Origin: Planococcus liqunii
GTDB lineage: Bacteria; Bacillota; Bacilli; Bacillales_A; Planococcaceae
Assembly (NCBI RefSeq): GCF_030413595.1
Contig: NZ_CP129238.1
Location: forward strand, 3,472,001 to 3,536,000
Length of the DNA: 64,000 bases
Direction: 5' to 3'
The position numbers were made by a program, and so were the translations under genes. The notes beneath the pieces were generated by a model, which worked only from the letters and a program-made list of their open reading frames with translations, was not told the DNA's origin and searched no databases. Shown here in pieces: positions 9,857 through 17,638 of the stretch (positions are counted from its first letter, which is position 1; every line of letters begins with the position of its first letter).

Positions 9857-9886
9857 AAAAAAGCCCTACTCCATGTAGGGCTTTTT
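9857..9886 (-). terminator. Terminator after recQ
   Basis: 12-bp stem AAAAAGCCCTAC / GTAGGGCTTTTT with a five-base loop and flanking A and T runs; works in both orientations. Confidence 0.88.
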
Positions 9887-9900
9887 CCAGTTTTCCACTG

Positions 9901-11673
9901 TTATTTTACGGTTTCTCCGAAAGAACGAATGGCTTCAAGAAACGCTTCTCCGTATTTTTCAAGCTTATTCGAACCTACGCCGTTCACTTCCAGGAAATCT
10001 TCCGCAGTCTGAGGCCGCCGAGCACACATATCTTGCAAAGTTTTATCCGAGAAGATGACAAACGGCGGAACCCCGCCTTGATCGGCAAGCTCCTTCCGGA
10101 TTTTACGCAGCTCTTCAAAGAGAGGATCGTTTTCCGCAATGCGCTTGGTCACTACTGCTCCTTTTCGCATCACTTTCCGTTTGCCGAGCAGGACATCCCT
10201 GCCGCCGTCCGGCACGTAAATGGTCGGATACGCCCCTTGTTCCACGGCGAGCAGTTCCTGCGAAATCATGAATTCGATCAAGTTGGACACTTCTTTAGCT
10301 GACTGATGTTTTAAAATGCCGTAAGTCGACAGTTTATCAAAACCGAAATCCAGAATCTTTTTATTGCGCGAGCCTGTCAACACCTGCGCTGTCATCATCT
10401 TCCCGAATTTCTGTCCCATCCGCACGACGCAAGACAGCACCATCTGCACATCTTTCGTAACGTCCTGGCTTTCCCGCTCATCGTTGCAGCTGCCGCAATG
10501 GCCGCATGGTTCAGCCTGAAGGTCACCGAAGTAATGGATGATGAATTGCTGCAGGCAGTTTTCGGTATGGCAATAATCGACCATCGCCTGCAGTTTTACC
10601 AGCTCGCCGGGAATCCGGCTCGGGTCTTGGGCCTGATCGATCAAAAAGCGCTGAGTTTGAACATCCTGGGATGCATACAAAACAATGCACTCACTCGGCA
10701 AACCGTCACGGCCCGCACGCCCCGCTTCCTGATAATAGCTTTCCATGTTTTTGGGCAGCTGGTAATGGATGACGTAGCGGATATTGGATTTGTTGATGCC
10801 CATTCCGAAAGCATTGGTCGCCACCATCACATTCACTTCGTCGTTTAAAAATTGTTCCTGTCCGGCTTTCCGTTCTGCATCGGGCATTCCGGCATGGTAT
10901 CTGGCCGCTTTTACGCCTTTTTTAACCAGCATATCGTAAACCGAATCCACGGTTTTGCGGGTCGCGGCGTAAATGATGCCTGCCTCTTTATCGTTTTTCT
11001 TTACGTATTCTTTTACAAACCGCTCCCGGTCCTGTCCTTGGACCACGGAAAAAGTTAAATTTGCCCGTTCAAAACCGGTCATGACCGTGTGCTGTTCTTC
11101 AATGTCCAAAATACGGCAAATGTCTTCGCGCACTTGCGGTGTCGCTGTTGCAGTTAAAGCCAGCACTGTCGGATTGTTCGGGAATAACCCCGCCATCCGG
11201 CTGATCAATCGGTAGCTTGGTCGGAAATCATGGCCCCATTGTGAAATACAGTGGGCTTCATCCACTGCGATCAATGGGACATGCACGCCCTGCAGTTCGT
11301 TTAAAAACATTTCTGAATCCAGGCGTTCCGGCGCAATATATAAGAGCTTCACGGCTCCGCGCTGAACGTCGTATAAAGTTTCCCGCACTTCATCGAAGCC
11401 GAGGGAACTGTTGATATAAGCTGCAGGAATTCCTGCAGCCAATAATGCATCCACTTGGTCCTTCATCAAGGAAATCAATGGGGAGATGACAATCGTCGTC
11501 CCTTCCATCACCAATGCAGGAATCTGATAGCACATCGATTTCCCGCCGCCCGTCGGCATGACACAGATCGAATTATGGCCCTCGAAAACTTGCGTAATGG
11601 CTTGTTCCTGGCCGGTCCGGAACGACTCATAACCGAAATACGACTGCAATAATTTTCTTGCTTCTTCCAACAA
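9901..11673 (-). CDS. recQ: ATP-dependent DNA helicase RecQ
   Basis: 590 residues from the TTG at 11673, preceded by GGGAGT with eight bases spacing. The frame runs open to 11763, but only the internal start has a ribosome binding site and it gives the usual RecQ length. Motifs: Walker A MPTGGGKSMCYQIPA, DEAH box VDEAHCISQWGHDFRPSY, helicase motif VI region QEAGRAGRDGLPSE, zinc-binding cysteines in the RQC region (ENCLQQFIIHY and CGHCGSC), and a C-terminal HRDC domain. It is a 3'-5' helicase acting in recombination and fork repair. It is monocistronic, between its own terminator and that of the DUF4334 gene. Confidence 0.95.
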   Translation of the reverse strand: MLEEARKLLQSYFGYESFRTGQEQAITQVFEGHNSICVMPTGGGKSMCYQIPALVMEGTTIVISPLISLMKDQVDALLAAGIPAAYINSSLGFDEVRETLYDVQRGAVKLLYIAPERLDSEMFLNELQGVHVPLIAVDEAHCISQWGHDFRPSYRLISRMAGLFPNNPTVLALTATATPQVREDICRILDIEEQHTVMTGFERANLTFSVVQGQDRERFVKEYVKKNDKEAGIIYAATRKTVDSVYDMLVKKGVKAARYHAGMPDAERKAGQEQFLNDEVNVMVATNAFGMGINKSNIRYVIHYQLPKNMESYYQEAGRAGRDGLPSECIVLYASQDVQTQRFLIDQAQDPSRIPGELVKLQAMVDYCHTENCLQQFIIHYFGDLQAEPCGHCGSCNDERESQDVTKDVQMVLSCVVRMGQKFGKMMTAQVLTGSRNKKILDFGFDKLSTYGILKHQSAKEVSNLIEFMISQELLAVEQGAYPTIYVPDGGRDVLLGKRKVMRKGAVVTKRIAENDPLFEELRKIRKELADQGGVPPFVIFSDKTLQDMCARRPQTAEDFLEVNGVGSNKLEKYGEAFLEAIRSFGETVK

Positions 11674-11764
11674 AATTAAACACTCCCAAAACTCGTCTCG
11701 TAATGAGTAGCTTATCATATTTCTGGCCAAATTTTCGCTTTCCGAATTCGCTGACACCGCCAAA

Positions 11765-11806
11765 ACAAAAAAACTGTTCTAAAAGCCTAAGCTTCCGGAA
11801 CAGTTT
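11765..11806 (-). terminator. Terminator overlapping the end of the DUF4334 gene
   Basis: AAACTGTTC (11771-11779) pairs with GAACAGTTT (11798-11806); the minus-strand T-run follows. The stop codon at 11787 lies in the loop. Confidence 0.75.
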
Positions 11807-12293
11807 CCACTTTTTCCAGTATGAAAAAATAAGGTTCTTTATCGCCTTTGTGATCCATCATGCCCAATAGCACGCCTTTGTCTACTTTCCGGAAATGGTC
11901 GATGATCGGCAAATGGTCATAAACCATAGAGGCGCTGAATTTTCCGCGATGCTCTACCCGGCGCATCCTTGCTTTGCCGCCTTTCGCTTTCACCAGTTTC
12001 CGCATATCCATAATTGGCACGGGATCTACAGCAAAGACGTTGCCGTTCAGCCCTTTAAACAATAAAGGATCCACGTTTTCGGCATCGTGAAATGCTTTAC
12101 CGTACCAGTTCAGTTTCTTCAAGACGCCATCAAACGGATGGCCGGTCCGGAATTCATGCCCTTCCCATGTGCCAAGCAATTCTTCAAGGGCCACTGGCTC
12201 CAATTTATCAAAAATCTGGCAAGCTGTGTGCGTATCCGTTTTCCCTTGCTTTCTGACGGCCCAGAATTCTGCTGCAGCATCCATCTCGGTCAC
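11787..12293 (-). CDS. GXWXG / DUF4334 domain protein
   Basis: 168 residues. Residues about 38-60 carry the GXWXG pattern (ELLGTWEGHEFRTGHPFDG), and the second half matches DUF4334, with RRVEHRGKFSASMVYDHLPI and DHFRKVDKGVLLGMMDHKG. Proteins of this architecture are small beta-barrel-like cytoplasmic proteins without a defined reaction. The stop of the upstream SDR gene is four bases away, so the two are translated from one message, which hints at a shared substrate. No signal peptide or membrane segment is visible. Confidence 0.75.
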   Translation of the reverse strand: MTEMDAAAEFWAVRKQGKTDTHTACQIFDKLEPVALEELLGTWEGHEFRTGHPFDGVLKKLNWYGKAFHDAENVDPLLFKGLNGNVFAVDPVPIMDMRKLVKAKGGKARMRRVEHRGKFSASMVYDHLPIIDHFRKVDKGVLLGMMDHKGDKEPYFFILEKVETVPEA

Positions 12294-12297
12294 TCCT

Positions 12298-13083
12298 TTA
12301 AATTTCCATATCCCAGAGTTTCGCCTCTTCTTCTTTCATCTGTTTTTCCGTTTCCAGCGGATAAACCGTCCGGTATTTATGGGAATCGAGCGGAATTGTT
12401 TCAATCATCTTCGCAATCATGTCCGCCGGGTCAAATTGATTTTCAAGTGCTCGATCCGCTTCCTCCATGTCTTCTTTTTTGGTGAAATGGATTCCTTCGT
12501 CATACCATTTCCATTTCGCTTCTGCGCTCCGGTCGTTAAAGCCTGTTTCGAAAGCCCCCGGATTGATGGTCGCTACCTGGACGCCAAACCCTTCCAGTTC
12601 TTTTTGCATGGTGGCTGCAATTCCTTCAATCGCATGCTTTGTAGCCGTATAAGGCCCAACGTAAGGAGTTGTGGTAATCCCTGCCATAGAGGATATGAAA
12701 ACGATTTTCCCTTTTCCTTTTTCGACAAATTTGCGCGCCGCAATCTGCGCTGTTTCAAGCGTACTGAAAACGTTCACTTCAAACAGTTCACGGAAATTCA
12801 TCATCGGCACTTCTGCAAGCGGACCGCCTTCGTTGATGGCCGCATTGGCGACAAAGATATCAAAGTCATATTCCAGCATCTGGGCAAGGTCCTGCGGATT
12901 TTTGATATCCATTTTAAACACTTCCAAGTCCACACCTTTCGCCTTTGCCTCCTCCCTTAAGGAAGTTACTTGCGGTGCAGTCTCCACCGGCGCAATCACC
13001 CGGTGCCCGTTTTCAGCCAACCCGAGTGCAGTGCCTTTCCCTAATCCACTGCCAGCTCCTGTAATAAATATTGTCTTCTCCAT
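12298..13083 (-). CDS. Short-chain dehydrogenase/reductase (SDR)
   Basis: 261 residues from the ATG at 13083; AGGAGG lies eight bases upstream. A TTG one codon earlier is possible but less likely. Classical SDR features: cofactor-binding TGAGSGLG near the N-terminus, NAA in place of the NNAG motif, a conserved Ser in FISSMAG, and the catalytic YTATK, followed by NPGAFETGF. It is an NAD(P)-dependent oxidoreductase of unknown substrate. It is first in a two-gene operon with the DUF4334 protein. Confidence 0.85.
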   Translation of the reverse strand: MEKTIFITGAGSGLGKGTALGLAENGHRVIAPVETAPQVTSLREEAKAKGVDLEVFKMDIKNPQDLAQMLEYDFDIFVANAAINEGGPLAEVPMMNFRELFEVNVFSTLETAQIAARKFVEKGKGKIVFISSMAGITTTPYVGPYTATKHAIEGIAATMQKELEGFGVQVATINPGAFETGFNDRSAEAKWKWYDEGIHFTKKEDMEEADRALENQFDPADMIAKMIETIPLDSHKYRTVYPLETEKQMKEEEAKLWDMEI

Positions 13084-13462
13084 CAATTCAGCCTCCTGGT
13101 TCTTGAATGTCTACTTTCTGTGTTCCCCGACGCTAAAGAGATAAACACCTTCACCGCCTCCTGCTCTTCAGGACAATCGGCACTCATATAAGGCAGTAAT
13201 TTTAAGTTTCTACTATAAAATAGCTTTAACCCTGCAAATAAAAAAACGGTAAAAGCGACTTCTTCTCTCTCTGTACTAAACTGCAAATGGGCCCAGGGTC
13301 CCTGCATTCTATAGAAGGCATTGTTCGAGCATTGCCTGTTTGCTCAGAAGTTCCATTAAATTTCCTCGCTGCTCAATTCCCTTTCAGCCTTTTTACCTAA
13401 CCTACCTACAAAGAAACAAATCCAAGTAAATATTAAGGCCTTCAAAATTTACGTAATTAACA
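13084..13462. other. Intergenic stretch upstream of the SDR gene
   Basis: Nothing convincing beyond the SDR leader. A minus-strand frame across 13083-13307 lacks a ribosome binding site and has no recognisable protein features. I looked for T-box or SAM-riboswitch elements and saw none. Confidence 0.4.
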
Positions 13463-13496
13463 GAAAAAAAGCCCATTCATAATAAGAATGGGCTTT
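13463..13496 (-). terminator. Terminator after the XRE regulator gene
   Basis: Perfect 11-bp stem AAAGCCCATTC / GAATGGGCTTT with seven-base loop and a T-run on the minus strand. Confidence 0.88.
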
Positions 13497-13522
13497 CACT
13501 TGAAGTTTTTTTAAAATAACGT

Positions 13523-13879
13523 TTAAGAATTAACTGCCCCATAACTTCCCATACGGCGTTTTACCTGGATATATGACGCTGCTTCAGCTATTTCATTTTT
13601 ATTTAACGGCTTATTATCAAGCACTAAATTATAATCACTTATAGTAGAGTCGTCTTGCAAATCCAGGTCAATGACTTTCTCAGTCCGATCCAATAGACGA
13701 TCAACTGAAACGTCGAAAAAATCAGCAAGCATTGAAAGATGGCTAACAGAAATCTGCTTTTTCCCGCTTTCATATGCCCAAACTGTACTTTTCGCAAATC
13801 CGACTTCTTCAGCTAATTGTTCCGGGGATAGTGATCTTTCTTCTCGCAAGTCTTTAATTTTTTTCCCTAGATCCTTCAT
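13523..13879 (-). CDS. XRE-family transcriptional regulator
   Basis: 118 residues. Residues about 1-65 form a Cro/CI helix-turn-helix (IKDLREERSLSPEQLAEEVG then FAKSTVWAYESGKKQISVS). The C-terminal half is an acidic linker and a short helix (KNEIAEAASYIQVKRRMG), too small for a ligand domain, resembling SinR/Xre-type repressors. Its own promoter (-35 13946-13951, -10 13923-13928) lies inside an imperfect inverted repeat, so autoregulation is likely. Targets are unknown. The next gene upstream is the divergent peptide transporter. Confidence 0.85.
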   Translation of the reverse strand: MKDLGKKIKDLREERSLSPEQLAEEVGFAKSTVWAYESGKKQISVSHLSMLADFFDVSVDRLLDRTEKVIDLDLQDDSTISDYNLVLDNKPLNKNEIAEAASYIQVKRRMGSYGAVNS

Positions 13880-13912
13880 GTATGTTCCTGCTCCTTCTAT
13901 GAGTTAATTTCT

Positions 13913-13951
13913 AACTATTTCAAATATACTGTATGTTGAAACATAGTTCAA
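13913..13951 (-). promoter_or_regulatory. Promoter of the XRE gene within a dyad
   Basis: Minus-strand TTGAAC (13951-13946), 17-base spacer, TATATT (13928-13923). The region 13913-13948 is an imperfect inverted repeat: AACTAT and TTCAA on the left, TTGAA and ATAGTT on the right. Confidence 0.55.
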
Positions 13952-14226
13952 TATATTTCTATAACATTTTCAAAGATTTTTGAAAATTTCAGTAACATTT
14001 TCGACATAATTCGATCTTAGCCTAAATAAGTGCTGTTAATTTTCCGTTCCATTTTTTCTTCCGTCGTCGCAAACCCTTGGAAATACTCATCTCACTAAAA
14101 ATGATCGACTATTTAAATTATTCAATTTAAAAAGATATTCCAATAAAGTTTTTGTTCTTCTTTCTTTCACAAACTGAAAATGTTTTTTCACTTTCAGAGC
14201 CTATTTTACTAATTGTTAAATTTATT
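13952..14226. other. AT-rich intergenic region between divergent XRE and dtpT genes
   Basis: No gene, hairpin terminator or riboswitch recognised. Very AT-rich, carrying the two divergent promoters at its ends. Confidence 0.4.
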
Positions 14227-14255
14227 TTGATTTTCAATAATAAAAAAAGTATTAT
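14227..14255 (+). promoter_or_regulatory. SigA-type promoter of dtpT
   Basis: TTGATT (14227-14232), 17-base spacer, TATTAT (14250-14255); 30 bases ahead of the ATG. Confidence 0.65.
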
Positions 14256-14284
14256 AGTAACATACATTAAAAGGGGGTCATTAG

Positions 14285-15781
14285 ATGTCTGACAAATTCA
14301 GTCGACAAGACATCGTGAACAGTGTTCCGCAAAAAGGGTTTTTCGGACACCCTAAAGGGCTGTTTACATTATTCTTTACAGAGTTTTGGGAGCGCTTCTC
14401 GTATTATGGGATGAGAGCTATCCTCGTTTACTATATGTACTACGAATTGTCCCAAGGCGGACTCGGGCTGGACCAAACCATCGCCCTTTCCATCATGTCC
14501 ATCTACGGTTCACTCGTATACATGTCAGGGATCATTGGCGGATGGCTAGCTGATAGAGTCTTCGGTACTTCAAAAGCTGTATTCTACGGTGGTATTTTGA
14601 TTATGGCTGGTCACATTGCTCTTGCTATTCCAGGAAGCCTGCCATTATTCTTCGTTTCCATGGTATTGATCGTTCTGGGTACCGGACTATTAAAACCAAA
14701 CGTTTCTAGTGTGGTCGGTGAAATTTACGCAGAAAACGACAACCGCCGCGATGCCGGTTTCAGTATTTTCTACATGGGCATCAACTTGGGTGCATTTATT
14801 GCTCCGTTAATCGTCGGTACTGTCGGAATGGACATCAACTTCCACCTTGGCTTCAGTATTGCCGCTGTTGGTATGTTCTTAGGGCTAGTGCTGTTTGTCG
14901 CAACGAAAAAGAAAAATCTTGGGCTTGCAGGGACAATCGTCCACAACCCGTTGTCTCCAGCTGAAAAATCGCGCACCATCAAAATCTTTTCAATCAGTGC
15001 AGTTATCATTGCTGCAGCGGTTTACTTCGGACTCCAATATGGTTTCCTGACGTTCGATAGTTTCATCGCAATTGTCGGAATCTTCGGCTTGGTCATTCCA
15101 ACCGCTTACTTTGTTGTGATGTACCGCAGCAAGAAAACAACCGAAGTGGAACGCTCACGCATCTTGGCTTACATTCCATTGTTTATCGCATCGGTCATGT
15201 TCTGGGCAATCCAGGAGCAAGGGTCGACCATCCTTGCAGCTTATGCAGATACACGGACCGATTTGGAATTTGCAGGAATCACCATTTCTCCTGCCTGGTT
15301 CCAGTCACTTAATCCTTTATTCATCATCACGTTAGCGCCAGTATTTGCTTGGCTTTGGGTACGCTTAGGCAGCCGCCAGCCATCTATCCCGCAAAAGTTC
15401 TCACTGGGTCTATTGTTTGCCGGGATTTCCTTCCTGGTCATCCTTCTGCCAGCTTACTTTGGCGGAACAGACGCGTTAGTAAACCCTTTATGGCTTGTCC
15501 TAAGTTACTTGATCGTTGTATTGGGTGAGCTTTGCTTATCACCTGTCGGTTTATCCGCAACAACAAAACTGGCGCCTGCTGCCTTCTCTGCACAAACAAT
15601 GAGCCTTTGGTTCCTGTCAAACGCAGCTGCACAGGCAATCAACGCACAGCTCGTGAAATTCTACACAGTCGAAAACGAAATGATGTACTTCGGACTCATC
15701 GGTGGAGCTTCCATCGTCTTAAGTATCGTCCTGTTCCTTTTCGCACCAACTATCCAGCGCTTTATGAAAGGCGTACGCTAA
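14285..15781 (+). CDS. dtpT: Proton-dependent di-/tripeptide transporter (POT family)
   Basis: 498 residues, full length for bacterial POT transporters, with about 12-14 membrane segments. The family signature is clear at the N-terminus: GLFTLFFTEFWERFSYYGMR, including the ExxER-type motif. It imports di- and tripeptides with protons. AAGGGGG lies seven bases before the ATG, and a SigA promoter is upstream. Monocistronic with a strong terminator. Confidence 0.93.
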   Translation: MSDKFSRQDIVNSVPQKGFFGHPKGLFTLFFTEFWERFSYYGMRAILVYYMYYELSQGGLGLDQTIALSIMSIYGSLVYMSGIIGGWLADRVFGTSKAVFYGGILIMAGHIALAIPGSLPLFFVSMVLIVLGTGLLKPNVSSVVGEIYAENDNRRDAGFSIFYMGINLGAFIAPLIVGTVGMDINFHLGFSIAAVGMFLGLVLFVATKKKNLGLAGTIVHNPLSPAEKSRTIKIFSISAVIIAAAVYFGLQYGFLTFDSFIAIVGIFGLVIPTAYFVVMYRSKKTTEVERSRILAYIPLFIASVMFWAIQEQGSTILAAYADTRTDLEFAGITISPAWFQSLNPLFIITLAPVFAWLWVRLGSRQPSIPQKFSLGLLFAGISFLVILLPAYFGGTDALVNPLWLVLSYLIVVLGELCLSPVGLSATTKLAPAAFSAQTMSLWFLSNAAAQAINAQLVKFYTVENEMMYFGLIGGASIVLSIVLFLFAPTIQRFMKGVR

Positions 15782-15786
15782 TAAAT

Positions 15787-15820
15787 AAAAGGACTGCCGA
15801 AAACTCTCGGCAGTCCTTTT
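15787..15820 (+). terminator. Terminator after dtpT
   Basis: Perfect 14-bp stem AAAAGGACTGCCGA / TCGGCAGTCCTTTT, six-base loop. Confidence 0.9.
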
Positions 15821-15875
15821 ACTTTTGCTCCATGTGGCTGTTCAAAGCCAACCGCCGGACAACATCGTGAAATGG

Positions 15876-15911
15876 AAAGGCCCGGAAGCAACATTGCTTC
15901 CGGGCCTTTTT
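15876..15911 (-). terminator. Terminator between convergent genes (pentapeptide gene side)
   Basis: 16-bp stem AAAGGCCCGGAAGCAA / TTGCTTCCGGGCCTTT with a two-base loop. The T-run is better on the plus strand, so it may serve dtpT as a second terminator as well. Confidence 0.8.
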
Positions 15912-15922
15912 CATCTACATTC

Positions 15923-16564
15923 TTAACTTTCCTTAATGACGAGCCCCATCTGCCGGGCAAATGCCAGCGCCTGTTCAGTGGAGACTACACATCCGGCAAG
16001 TTTTTCCGTTGTCACTTGAATGTTCTCAAATGAATTGCTGCTCAAGTCAACTGCATCCAGGCTGGTCTCTACGAAATTTACATCATTCATGTCGCATTTG
16101 TGAAATTCCGTCCCTTTCAGCTCGGCTTCGTAAAAATCCGCATAGCGCAGCGATGACGTTTCGAAACGGGCGGTGTTGCACAAGGAGAAGCCGAACGTCG
16201 CGTAATTCAGCACACAGTCCTTGAACAAGGTATGGCGGATGCCCGCTTCAGCAAAATTGGTGCCGACCAGTTTTGAATTGTGGAACTCGGTCCGGTGGAA
16301 GACAGAACGGCTGAAATCGGCATTTGATAAATCACAATTCACAAACAGCACATCCACAAATTCGCTCCGCGGCCAGACGACTTCTAAAAAGTTCACATTT
16401 TCAAAAACCACCCGATCGACATGGAGCGCTTCTTCCCCGCTGTAGTCGATGGTTTCTTGTGTAATTTTGCAATTGCTTATGTATTGATCATCCAGAGCCT
16501 CAAGGAACGATGCTGTGTCGAGGTGGTCCGGAATGAGAGGAGCTGAACGCTTCGCTTTTTTCAT
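15923..16564 (-). CDS. Pentapeptide-repeat protein
   Basis: 213 residues. Residues about 50-185 show the A(D/N)LXX/F-centred five-residue repeat, for example NCDLSNADFSRSVFHRTEFH and SSLRYADFYEAELKGTEFHK, predicted to fold as a right-handed quadrilateral beta-helix. Some family members (Qnr, MfpA) mimic DNA and protect gyrase; nothing here shows that this one does. AAGGAG lies nine bases before the ATG. The next gene (Usp-like) is upstream on the same strand with a hairpin between. Confidence 0.85.
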   Translation of the reverse strand: MKKAKRSAPLIPDHLDTASFLEALDDQYISNCKITQETIDYSGEEALHVDRVVFENVNFLEVVWPRSEFVDVLFVNCDLSNADFSRSVFHRTEFHNSKLVGTNFAEAGIRHTLFKDCVLNYATFGFSLCNTARFETSSLRYADFYEAELKGTEFHKCDMNDVNFVETSLDAVDLSSNSFENIQVTTEKLAGCVVSTEQALAFARQMGLVIKES

Positions 16565-16595
16565 TTCTCATTTCTCCTTCTATATAATAGGTAAC

Positions 16596-16620
16596 GGCTG
16601 CTTCATTGTTAGAAGCAGCC
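16596..16620 (-). terminator. Hairpin after the Usp-like gene
   Basis: Perfect 9-bp stem GGCTGCTTC / GAAGCAGCC. It lacks a strong T-run, so termination may be partial and allow readthrough into the pentapeptide gene. Confidence 0.5.
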
Positions 16621-16637
16621 GCCAGTGGAGCATCCAA

Positions 16638-17327
16638 TTATTTACTTACCAATTCTTTGTTCAGGCAAGATTCGATGACCCGCGGCTCTGTAAGCCGGTC
16701 ATCTGTCACTTCTGCCTGATATAATTTGTTGTTGTGCATGAATTTGAAAATCCCGTTGTTGAAATCGGTTCCGATGTCTTTAAAGAAAATGCCTTCGTAC
16801 TGGCAGTCTTTTGTCTGGGAGAAGCTGATTTTGTAAGTTTCTCCGTCGCGCACCAGATAACAGCGGACCCCTTTTTCAAACTCCTCGTGGTCGTCGCCCT
16901 TGATGCTGCGATCAACTGAAACCACGTGGAAATCGACAAATGGAATTTCCCGCAGAAGCGTGTTCATGAACGAACCTTTTGTAATTTCTTCCCAACGGCT
17001 TCTTGCTGTTTGGCCGACAATAATTTGTGTAATATTTAAGTTATGGGCCACTTCCGCAATGACTTTTGCAGAGGGGCGTTTCTCATTATCGCGGATCATG
17101 AAGTCTTCTGCACCATATTCTTCAGCCAGCTCTTTCCAGCGCTCGACATAAGCAGATTTTTCCGCATCAAATTCATCGAACGGGAGAGCATCCACCGTTA
17201 AGATATACAGAGGGCAATCCAGCATGTTCGCGAGTTTGTTGCCCCGGTTGATCAGGCGCTCACCGTTCGGTCCGTAAAATACACAAACCAATATGCTTTC
17301 ATCCATCCGTCCTCTAATTTTTTTCAT
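16638..17327 (-). CDS. Universal-stress-type protein resembling the KdpD Usp domain
   Basis: 229 residues. Residues about 10-135 form a Usp fold. The nucleotide-binding loop (IIVGQTARSRWEEITKGSFM) is of the KdpD kind, where GxxxRSRWxE replaces the classical Usp loop. The remaining ~90 residues (DHEEFEKGVRCYLVRDGETY onward) match no domain I know. There is no kinase domain, so this is a free-standing sensor-like protein rather than KdpD. GGAGGGG precedes the ATG by eight bases. A good SigA promoter is upstream. It is divergent from the mrp operon (K+/Na+/pH physiology), which is suggestive only. Confidence 0.8.
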   Translation of the reverse strand: MKKIRGRMDESILVCVFYGPNGERLINRGNKLANMLDCPLYILTVDALPFDEFDAEKSAYVERWKELAEEYGAEDFMIRDNEKRPSAKVIAEVAHNLNITQIIVGQTARSRWEEITKGSFMNTLLREIPFVDFHVVSVDRSIKGDDHEEFEKGVRCYLVRDGETYKISFSQTKDCQYEGIFFKDIGTDFNNGIFKFMHNNKLYQAEVTDDRLTEPRVIESCLNKELVSK

Positions 17328-17382
17328 TGTATTTACCCCTCCAGGGATTGTTATTCATAAGCCGCTATTTCAAAACTATGAA

Positions 17383-17411
17383 ATTATACTGCGAATTTCT
17401 ATAAAAATCAA
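17383..17411 (-). promoter_or_regulatory. SigA-type promoter of the Usp-like gene
   Basis: Minus strand TTGATT (17411-17406), 17-base spacer, TATAAT (17388-17383). Confidence 0.7.
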
Positions 17412-17638
17412 GAGATGATGATTTTCCATTTCGCGCGGCCCTCCGTTTGATTGCTTAGTTTAGACCATAGCGGACTTCACAAGTGAAAGCAAGCCCTTTT
17501 TCCTGTATAATTTAATGCGTGTGCTTATAATTAAGATTGTTACGGAATCATAACCAGAGAAGGAATTTTCCAAATTCTTTTCTTTTCCATTTCTATTCCC
17601 GTTTTTCTTTTTTCTATTCTGATTCAGGAGGTTTTGCT
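17412..17638 (+). promoter_or_regulatory. Leader region of the mrp operon
   Basis: Between the divergent Usp promoter and mrpA. A TATAAT at 17506-17511 is a possible -10 but no good -35 is visible. No riboswitch or terminator recognised. The pyrimidine-rich stretch 17570-17620 precedes AGGAGG. Confidence 0.35.

Noticed and set aside
13083..13307. 74-codon minus-strand frame upstream of the SDR gene
   Set aside because: No ribosome binding site, no protein-like features, and it overlaps the SDR ribosome binding site.
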